NCBI GenBank assembly: GCA_014169315.1
Contig: AP022133.1
Coordinates: 1,984,001 to 2,048,000, forward strand
Direction of reading: 5' to 3'
DNA from: Enterobacter cloacae
Lineage (GTDB): Bacteria > Pseudomonadota > Gammaproteobacteria > Enterobacterales > Enterobacteriaceae
DNA: 64,000 nucleotides
Part shown: positions 57,644-64,000 of the stretch, piece by piece
Numbering within the stretch: position 1 is the first letter of the stretch
How the letters are laid out: every line of letters starts with the position of its first letter
The notes under the pieces: generated by a model
What the model was told of the DNA's origin: nothing
The model's input: the letters and a program-made list of their open reading frames with translations, nothing else
Database searches by the model: none
Program-made: the position numbers and the translations under genes

Positions 57644-58683
57644 GCGATGTTGCCACCGCGCCACTGCGCGTGCATCGTCTGACGCCACTGCCGGATATGT
57701 TCTGGCGTGGCGTTCGCGAGACGCCGTGGCGCTACGATCTGTTTCAGCTGTTAAGACGTATCGATGCTCAGGGCGGAGAGCGCTACCCGCTGGGGCGTGC
57801 GCCGTTGCCCAGATTTGAACCGTTGCGTATCGGCCAGCAGCCGTCGATGAGTTTTGCTCCCTCGACGGTTACGCAGGTCCGTCAGCGTGAAGAGAACGGG
57901 CTGCACGAGGTGTCGATTCTGAGCTTCGGCCTGTTTGGCCCTAACGGCCCGCTGCCGGTACACATGACTGAGTACGCCCGCGAGCGTATTCATCATCATC
58001 AGGACAACAGCCTGAGCGCGTTTGCTGACCTGTTCCATCACCGCCTGACCTTGCTGTTTTACCGCGCCTGGGCGGATGCGCAGCCCGCTGTCTCGCTTGA
58101 CCGTGCTGATAACAAACGCTTCGAAGGCTATCTGGCATCGCTGATCGGCATGGGGCAACCGGGCCAGATGGATAAAGGCAGCCTGAGCGCACACGCACGC
58201 TTTACTCATGCCGGGCACCTGACCCGCCACGGACGCGATCCTGAAGGGCTGGAGAAGATCCTGCGTGATTACTTTAAAGCCCCCGTGACGCTGGTCGCGA
58301 ATGTACCGCAGTGGATGCCGTTGACGCGGCGTGAGCAGGCACAGCTGGGTGAAGGCCGCCGCCTGCCGCGTATGGGGGAGTCCGCCTTTCTCGGCGTTGC
58401 GGTACGCGACGTGCAGCATAAATTTCGGATCGAGATTGGCCCGCTGAGCGCAGAAGAGTACAACCGTTTTCTGCCGGGAGAAGCCTGGGTCACCGAGCTA
58501 CGCGACTGGGTACGCCAGTACGCCGGTCTGGAATTTGAATGGGAAACGCGCGTGATATTGCGCGCTGACGCGGTGCAGGGGGCCGCGCTCGGCAACAGTG
58601 GCCGACTGGGGTACAACACCTGGCTGGGGATCCAGCCTCAACCAGTGCCACGTGGCGATCTGGTTTATCGCGCAGAGCGATAA
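57640..58683 (+). CDS. tssG: T6SS baseplate subunit TssG
   Basis: 347 residues. YDLFQLLRRIDAQGGERYPL, EVSILSFGLFGPNGPLPVHM, TEYARERIHHHQDNSLSAFA and FADLFHHRLTLLFYRAWADA are the conserved blocks; RLGYNTWLGIQPQP closes it. It ties the TssF pair to TssK. ATGA overlap with tssF indicates coupling in fixed ratio. Confidence 0.95.
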   Translation: MSDVATAPLRVHRLTPLPDMFWRGVRETPWRYDLFQLLRRIDAQGGERYPLGRAPLPRFEPLRIGQQPSMSFAPSTVTQVRQREENGLHEVSILSFGLFGPNGPLPVHMTEYARERIHHHQDNSLSAFADLFHHRLTLLFYRAWADAQPAVSLDRADNKRFEGYLASLIGMGQPGQMDKGSLSAHARFTHAGHLTRHGRDPEGLEKILRDYFKAPVTLVANVPQWMPLTRREQAQLGEGRRLPRMGESAFLGVAVRDVQHKFRIEIGPLSAEEYNRFLPGEAWVTELRDWVRQYAGLEFEWETRVILRADAVQGAALGNSGRLGYNTWLGIQPQPVPRGDLVYRAER

Positions 58684-58717
58684 TTTTTCTAACGCATTGT
58701 TATCAACGGAACCGAAC

Positions 58718-61333
58718 ATGTCAGAAATAAGCCGTGCCGTGCTTTTCGGCAAACTGGATACGCTGTTATTTACCTCTCTGGAAAGCGCCACTGCATTCTG
58801 TAAGCTGCGGGGCAACCCGTATGTTGAGCTGGTGCACTGGCTGCACCAGCTGATGCAGCAGCAGGATGGCGATCTGCAGCAGGTGATACGCCACTTTGCT
58901 CTCGATGAACAGCAACTGACGCGGGATATCGTTGCGGCGCTGGATGCGCTGCCGCGGGGAGCCAGTTCAGTCTCTGATCTTTCCGAACATATCGACAGCG
59001 CCGTGGAGCGCGCCTGGGTCTATGGTTCCCTGAAGTTTGGCGTCAGCCGCATTCGCGGTGGGCATTTGCTGATCGGTATTCTCAAAACCTGGAATCTGGC
59101 CAACGTACTGAAAAGCATCTCCGCGCAGTTCACCCGTCTGAACGTTGAGGTGCTGATTGAGCAGTTTGAGACGATTTGTGCCAACAGCAAAGAGACGCAG
59201 CAGGCTGCCGCTGCCGTCGATGCACCTGCAGGAACGGTACCGGCCGCGCAGGGGACGCTGGCCCAGTATGGTCAGGATCTGACGGCTCGCGCCCGTGAAG
59301 GTAAGATCGACCCGGTTGTCGGACGTGATGAAGAGATCCGCCAGATGGTCGATATTCTGATGCGCCGCCGCCAGAACAACCCATTGCTGACCGGGGAAGC
59401 CGGGGTAGGGAAAACGGCGGTGGTGGAAGGGCTGGCGCTGCGTATCGCCGAAGGTGATGTGCCTGAGCCGCTCCAGAATATTCAGCTGTGGTTACTGGAT
59501 ATTGGCATGTTGCAGGCTGGTGCGGGGATGAAAGGCGAGTTTGAAGCCCGTCTCCAGGCCTTAATCAATGAAGTGCAATCCAGCGCCACGCCGATCATTC
59601 TGTTTATTGATGAAATCCACACCCTGATCGGTGCGGGTGGCCAGCAGGGAACCGGCGACGCCGCTAACCTGCTGAAGCCTGCCCTGGCGCGCGGACAGCT
59701 GCGCACCATTGGTGCCACGACCTGGGCCGAATACAAAAAGTACATTGAAAAAGATCCGGCGCTGACCCGCCGCTTCCAGACGGTGCAGGTGCACGAGCCG
59801 GACGAGGTCAAAGCCGTTCTGATGCTGCGCAGTACCGTGTCGCCGCTGGAGACACACCATCAGGTACTACTGCTCGATGAAGCGGTTAGCGCTGCGGTGA
59901 AGCTTTCGCATCGCTACATTCCGGCACGTCAGTTGCCGGATAAAGCCGTTGCCCTGCTGGATACCGCCTGCGCCCGTGTGGCAGTCAGCCAGAGCGCGCC
60001 ACCCGCACAGCTGGAAGATTGCCTGCGTCACCTTGCCGCCCTTGATGTTGAAATCGAGATTGCCGGACGCGAAGCGCGCGTGGGGGCAGGTGAGCCACAG
60101 CGCGTGGCCGCGTTAACCGCTGAGCGCAGCGCGTATGAAGCGACGCGCGATGCCCTGGCCCGACGCTGGGAAGAGGAACGTAGCCTGGTCGGCGAAATCA
60201 TCCGTCTGCGCGCCGCGCTGTTTGACGCGGGTGACGATGACACAACCGAACTGCGCAGCCAGCTTGCCGGGCTGCAGCAAGCGCTGAATACCGTTCAGGG
60301 CGACGAACCGCTGCTGTTCGCGGCGGTAGATGAAAATGTGGTGGCCGCCGTTGTTTCTGACTGGACGGGTATTCCGCTGGGGCGGATGGTGAAAAACGAG
60401 ATCGACGCGGTGCTGAACCTGGCCGATACGCTGAATCAGCGGGTTATCGGGCAGCGCCATGGCCTGGATCTGATTGCCCGTCGGGTGAAAACCTCGCGGG
60501 CGAAGCTTGACGATCCCAACAAGCCGGTTGGTGTGTTTATGCTGTGCGGACCGTCTGGCGTCGGGAAAACAGAAACCGCGCTGGCGCTGGCGGAGTCACT
60601 TTACGGCGGCGAGCAGAACGTCATCACCATCAATATGAGTGAATTCCAGGAAGCGCATACCGTCTCCACCTTAAAAGGTGCGCCTCCGGGATACGTAGGT
60701 TATGGTGAAGGTGGCGTGTTAACCGAGGCCGTGCGCCGCCGTCCTTACAGCGTGGTGCTGCTGGACGAAATTGAAAAAGCGCACCCTGATGTACATGAAA
60801 TTTTCTTCCAGGTTTTCGACAAGGGCTGGATGGAGGATGGCGAAGGACGTCACATTGATTTCCGCAACACCATTATTATTCTGACCTCCAACGTCGGCAC
60901 CGAGCTTATCAGCGCCATGTGTGCCGATCCGGAGCTGGTCCCCGAGCCGGACGCGCTGAGCGGTGCACTGCGTCAGCCCCTGCTTCAGGTGTTCCCGCCT
61001 GCGCTGCTGGGGCGTTTGCTGGTGGTGCCGTATTATCCGCTGAGTGACGAGATGCTGGGGCAGATTGTTCGCCTGCAGCTCAAACGCATTCAGCGTCGCC
61101 TGGAAGAGAATCACAACATTATTTCGGAGTTTGACGACAGCGTGGTGGAACAGATTGTTCAGCGCTGCACCGAGGTGGAATCAGGTGGTCGTATGGTGGA
61201 TGCGATCCTGACGAACACCCTGCTGCCTCAGATGAGCCAGATTTTACTTACCGCCAGCCGCAGTGACGAGCAGTACCGACGTCTGCATATCACCTGCGAG
61301 CAGGGCGAGTTTCACTGTCAGTTTGCCGCGTAA
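58718..61333 (+). CDS. clpV: T6SS AAA+ ATPase TssH (ClpV)
   Basis: 871 residues. A ClpB-like double AAA+ ring that pulls contracted sheath apart for reuse. An N-terminal domain (about 1-160) with the sheath-binding Clp_N fold, first Walker [16 protein letters not shown] (about 225) with [16 protein letters not shown], a shortened middle domain (about 440-530), second Walker [18 protein letters not shown] (about 610) with [16 protein letters not shown], and a C-terminal lid. Both ATP sites are intact. The frame opens inside tss[18 protein letters not shown] at 58718 is the conserved start, with ACGGA upstream. Confidence 0.96.
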   Translation: MSEISRAVLFGKLDTLLFTSLESATAFCKLRGNPYVELVHWLHQLMQQQDGDLQQVIRHFALDEQQLTRDIVAALDALPRGASSVSDLSEHIDSAVERAWVYGSLKFGVSRIRGGHLLIGILKTWNLANVLKSISAQFTRLNVEVLIEQFETICANSKETQQAAAAVDAPAGTVPAAQGTLAQYGQDLTARAREGKIDPVVGRDEEIRQMVDILMRRRQNNPLLTGEAGVGKTAVVEGLALRIAEGDVPEPLQNIQLWLLDIGMLQAGAGMKGEFEARLQALINEVQSSATPIILFIDEIHTLIGAGGQQGTGDAANLLKPALARGQLRTIGATTWAEYKKYIEKDPALTRRFQTVQVHEPDEVKAVLMLRSTVSPLETHHQVLLLDEAVSAAVKLSHRYIPARQLPDKAVALLDTACARVAVSQSAPPAQLEDCLRHLAALDVEIEIAGREARVGAGEPQRVAALTAERSAYEATRDALARRWEEERSLVGEIIRLRAALFDAGDDDTTELRSQLAGLQQALNTVQGDEPLLFAAVDENVVAAVVSDWTGIPLGRMVKNEIDAVLNLADTLNQRVIGQRHGLDLIARRVKTSRAKLDDPNKPVGVFMLCGPSGVGKTETALALAESLYGGEQNVITINMSEFQEAHTVSTLKGAPPGYVGYGEGGVLTEAVRRRPYSVVLLDEIEKAHPDVHEIFFQVFDKGWMEDGEGRHIDFRNTIIILTSNVGTELISAMCADPELVPEPDALSGALRQPLLQVFPPALLGRLLVVPYYPLSDEMLGQIVRLQLKRIQRRLEENHNIISEFDDSVVEQIVQRCTEVESGGRMVDAILTNTLLPQMSQILLTASRSDEQYRRLHITCEQGEFHCQFAA

Positions 61334-61357
61334 TAATCATCAAGAGAACTGTAAAAG

Positions 61358-62794
61358 ATGACGGATAATGATAACAATCGGACTGTCCCAAACGCGCTCC
61401 CGGTCGGGTATCGCTTCAATGAGTTTGAAATCAAAGAGGTGATTGGCGGCGGTGGATTTGGCATCGTCTACCGCGCCTGGGATCACCAGCTCGAACGCAC
61501 GATCGCTATCAAAGAGTTTATGCCTTCTTCGCTTGCCGTGCGTGGCGATGATATGACGCTGGTGTTGCGCAGCGAGCGCTTCGGCAAAGCATTTTCCGCT
61601 GGCCTGAACAGCTTCATTCAGGAGGCGCGTCTGCTGGCGCGTTTCAACCATCCGAACCTGTTGCACGTGCTGCGTTTCTGGGTGCAAAACGATACGGCTT
61701 ACATGGGCACGCTGTTCTACAGCGGCACCACGCTTTCACGTCTGCGCGAAGAGAAGCCGGAATTGATTAACGAGACGTGGATCCGTCGCATGCTGCCAAT
61801 GCTGTTTGGCGCGATTAAGACGATCCACGACGAAGGCTATCTGCACCGCGATATCTCTCTGGATAACATTCAAATCCAGGACAACGGCCTGCCGGTGCTA
61901 CTTGATTTTGGCTCGGCGCGTCGCACCATCGGTAATCTCTCAGACGAGACAGAGACCATGCTGCGCCCGGGCTTTGCCCCCATCGAGCAATACACCGACG
62001 ACAACGAAAGCGAGCAGGGACCGTGGACGGACATTTACGCCCTCGGTGCCGTGTTGCGTACTCTGATTGTGGGCTCTCCGCCACCGGTCAGCGTGGTACG
62101 CTCGATTCAGGACACCTGTAAACCGCTGGTGGAACTGATGCCGCAGGGGTATTCCATCCCGTTGTTGCAGGCCATCGACCGTGCGCTGGCGCTGCATATG
62201 GAAGACCGACCACAGTCTATTGATGAGTTTGCTGCCCTGATTGAGATGCCTGTTGCAGGCATTGACGATGTGTTGACGGCCAAAAAGCCGGGCACGATGC
62301 TGGTGCCGGTGGAGGACGAGGTACCTGCTTCAGCGCTGGACTGGCGACGCTACAAAATCCCGGCGATGATTGCCGCAGGCGTGCTGGTTGGGGTTGTGAC
62401 GGGGGCAGTATTGTTTGGCGGTGGCGGGCACGATGTGCCAGACCAGACGGCGCAGACACCTGCAGAGACTCGCCCGGCTGAAGCTGCCGTGCAAACGCCG
62501 GAAACGAAACCGCAAGTCGCTCAGGCGAGCGAGCAGGCTACACCGTCTGCCACGGTGGAACAAAGCCCTCCGCCGGTTGAAGCAAGCCCGATAGCGCTGG
62601 TTTATATCCGTATGCTCGACGGCGAGACGCTGAAGGTGAACGATGAGCCAAAAGCGCTGCGTCCGGCAACCAATGGCTACGCGTCGCTTAAGCTGCCAGC
62701 GGGCGAGTTTAAAATTGAGCTGGAGGGAAGCGGCAAGGCGCGTACCCAGACTCTGGATATTGCGAAGCCGGGAACCTGGCTGGTGAACCCGTAA
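61358..62794 (+). CDS. ppkA: T6SS serine/threonine kinase, PpkA-like, with membrane anchor
   Basis: 478 residues. Protein kinase domain (about 20-300): glycine loop IGGGGFGIVY, ATP lysine Lys52 in AIKEFMP, Glu88 in FIQEAR, catalytic loop HRDISLDNIQI (Asp164, Asn169), LDFGSARR (Asp182). One membrane helix (about 332-353) is followed by a periplasmic Pro/Ala/Thr-rich stalk (about 360-418) and a small C-terminal beta domain (about 420-478). It should phosphorylate TagH or similar substrates and start assembly. It is much shorter than P. aeruginosa PpkA, lacking the von Willebrand part. 24 bases after clpV. Confidence 0.9.
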   Translation: MTDNDNNRTVPNALPVGYRFNEFEIKEVIGGGGFGIVYRAWDHQLERTIAIKEFMPSSLAVRGDDMTLVLRSERFGKAFSAGLNSFIQEARLLARFNHPNLLHVLRFWVQNDTAYMGTLFYSGTTLSRLREEKPELINETWIRRMLPMLFGAIKTIHDEGYLHRDISLDNIQIQDNGLPVLLDFGSARRTIGNLSDETETMLRPGFAPIEQYTDDNESEQGPWTDIYALGAVLRTLIVGSPPPVSVVRSIQDTCKPLVELMPQGYSIPLLQAIDRALALHMEDRPQSIDEFAALIEMPVAGIDDVLTAKKPGTMLVPVEDEVPASALDWRRYKIPAMIAAGVLVGVVTGAVLFGGGGHDVPDQTAQTPAETRPAEAAVQTPETKPQVAQASEQATPSATVEQSPPPVEASPIALVYIRMLDGETLKVNDEPKALRPATNGYASLKLPAGEFKIELEGSGKARTQTLDIAKPGTWLVNP

Positions 62795-62831
62795 ATAAGG
62801 CGAACAGGGACTGGTAACAAGGACGGAGCGA

Positions 62832-64000
62832 ATGTACAACATCAAATTTGTCTATCTGTTTAGCGAGAATGTCTCGCCAGCGTTATTTGCGAAGATCATG
62901 CGCCCGTCCGTTGCCGGGCAGTGGGTTATGTCGGTACCGGACAATTCACTACGCTCGCTGTTCACGCGCTATGATTTACTTCATTCCATTACCGGCGCGA
63001 ATCCTTATCAGTCAGGGCGCGATACGCGCAAGTTGATTGTGCAGGATCTCGATATGGGCAGGATCGTTGCGATTGACGAGAGTTTTCGCAACTGGTCATC
63101 GGTAACGGAAATCTTTTATATCAATACAAAAGGGCGGTTGCAGGCCGCCTCGCTCACCGGACTGGGCTGGTACCCGGTAAGCACTATTGTCGATCGTTAC
63201 GAAACGATGGTGCGAACCTATGGTTCCCGTCCTGCACCAACGGAGTTGCCAGCACAGGTGGTGAAATCCAAAGCGGCGCAGGTACCCGACCAGCCGACGC
63301 CGGGAAAAGAGGGCAAAACCTATGCCTCTCAGCTTCAGAATATGACCAAAGCCGAACGCTGGCAGGCACGTAAAGATTTGATTGCGAAGGGCAGTAATAG
63401 CCTCTACCCGGATGCGCAGATCGCGGCTAAACGATTAGCGGCGAATAATATTGCGGTGGAGAAGGCAAAGCTTGCTGAAAATGTTTATAAGACCGTAAAC
63501 CCGCTGGAAACGACGCCGGGCGTGCCGGAGGGGTGGAAGGATATTAGTAATGATGCGGGGGCGCTGAAGAAGTTTGGCCTGGAAAAAGAGATGCTTTTTG
63601 ATCGCGCCGATGCGCCTGATTTCCTGGCTCGCGTTTATCAGCCTGACCCAAATGTGTTTGGAAGTGATATTAATCCAACGTTAGTGTTTAGAGGTTCAAG
63701 AGAACCGGGAATTCCTTCTTTAAGTGAATATGCTTCCGCGATTTGGAATAAAACTGATTTACCTTCTGTTAAAAATGGAGCTGACTGGGCGAATAACTTT
63801 ATGCAGGCTGTAGGTGGTGATTCCCCCTATTATCGAAACGCCGTAGGTTTGGGGAAAAAATTGTCCATGACAACGCAAAATATCGATGTGGCTGGGCACT
63901 CACTGGGAGGGGGGCTCGCATCTGCAACATCTATGGCCAGCGGTAAAGCAGGATGGACTTTTAATGCCGCTGGGTTAAACAGCAGTACCGTAGCAAAATA
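62832..64000 (+). CDS. T6SS lipase effector (Tle type), 3' end outside window
   Basis: 389 complete codons with no stop before the window end. Start ATG 62832 after GGAGCGA, 37 bases after the kinase. The N-terminal module (about 1-120; MYNIKFVYLFSENVSPALFA) has no lipase motif and does not resemble PAAR or VgrG. A charged, Ala/Lys-rich middle (about 135-220) follows, then an alpha/beta hydrolase with the nucleophile motif AGHSLGGGLA (Ser357) preceded by LVFRGSREPGIPS, the usual oxyanion strand of Lipase_3-like enzymes. Catalytic Asp and His must lie beyond the window. I recall a lipase named Tle with partner Tli in E. cloacae; identity is not certain. Sequence from about 63600 is more A+T-rich than the part before it. 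Confidence 0.85.
   Translation, partial: MYNIKFVYLFSENVSPALFAKIMRPSVAGQWVMSVPDNSLRSLFTRYDLLHSITGANPYQSGRDTRKLIVQDLDMGRIVAIDESFRNWSSVTEIFYINTKGRLQAASLTGLGWYPVSTIVDRYETMVRTYGSRPAPTELPAQVVKSKAAQVPDQPTPGKEGKTYASQLQNMTKAERWQARKDLIAKGSNSLYPDAQIAAKRLAANNIAVEKAKLAENVYKTVNPLETTPGVPEGWKDISNDAGALKKFGLEKEMLFDRADAPDFLARVYQPDPNVFGSDINPTLVFRGSREPGIPSLSEYASAIWNKTDLPSVKNGADWANNFMQAVGGDSPYYRNAVGLGKKLSMTTQNIDVAGHSLGGGLASATSMASGKAGWTFNAAGLNSSTVAK

Overview
The window is chromosomal DNA of an enterobacterium, most likely a member of the Enterobacter cloacae complex. The first 36 kb is conserved backbone whose products match Escherichia coli K-12 proteins almost residue for residue and usually in length. The last 26 kb is a type VI secretion (T6SS) locus carrying the Tae4/Tai4 amidase-immunity pair that is best known from E. 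cloacae. The genus call rests on remembered families, not on a database search.

Backbone (1-32.6 kb). In order: manX (cut by the window start), yoaE, the c-di-GMP phosphodiesterase yoaD, sdaA, nudL, pabB, yoaH, yoaB, the SOS helicase yoaA, tsaB, yeaY, fadD, rnd, minEDC, ycgL, ycgM, ycgN, dsbB, nhaB, fadR, ycgB, dadAX, cvrA, ldcA, emtA, ycgR, ymgE and treA. The rnd-minE junction joins two blocks that are far apart in E. coli K-12 and resembles the Salmonella order. Several control sites can be read directly: a Mlc/NagC-like operator before manX, a LexA box before yoaA, a FadR box before fadD (with fadR itself 9 kb away), a CRP site before dadAX and a sigma-28 (FliA) promoter before ycgR. REP-type palindromes and one approximately 143-bp palindromic element sit between genes.

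Transition (32.7-38 kb). Two accessory regulator/target pairs follow: an AraC-type regulator with an unusual cysteine cluster divergent from a NepI-like major facilitator exporter, and a GlxA-type regulator upstream of an extra type I glyceraldehyde-3-phosphate dehydrogenase. An A+T-rich 875-bp gene-free stretch with a perfect 17-bp tandem repeat then marks the edge of the secretion locus.

T6SS locus (38-64 kb, all on + strand). The order is SH3-like lipoprotein, tssJ, tssK, tssL (with fused OmpA domain), tssM, tagF, tssA, tssB, tssC, hcp, tae4, tai4, tagH, pppA, an unrecognised periplasmic four-cysteine protein, tagJ, tssE, tssF, tssG, tssH (clpV), a ppkA-like kinase, and the start of a lipase effector cut by the window end. 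Twelve of the thirteen core genes are present; vgrG (tssI) and a PAAR gene are not in the window. Membrane complex (TssJLM), baseplate (TssKEFG), tube and sheath (Hcp, TssBC), cap (TssA) and recycling ATPase (TssH, TagJ) are combined with a threonine-phosphorylation switch (PpkA-like kinase, PppA, TagH, TagF) and two toxins: one cutting peptidoglycan, one probably attacking membrane lipids. The least explained parts are the periplasmic four-cysteine protein, the SH3-like lipoprotein, the hairpins around hcp and tai4, and the lipase's N-terminal module.
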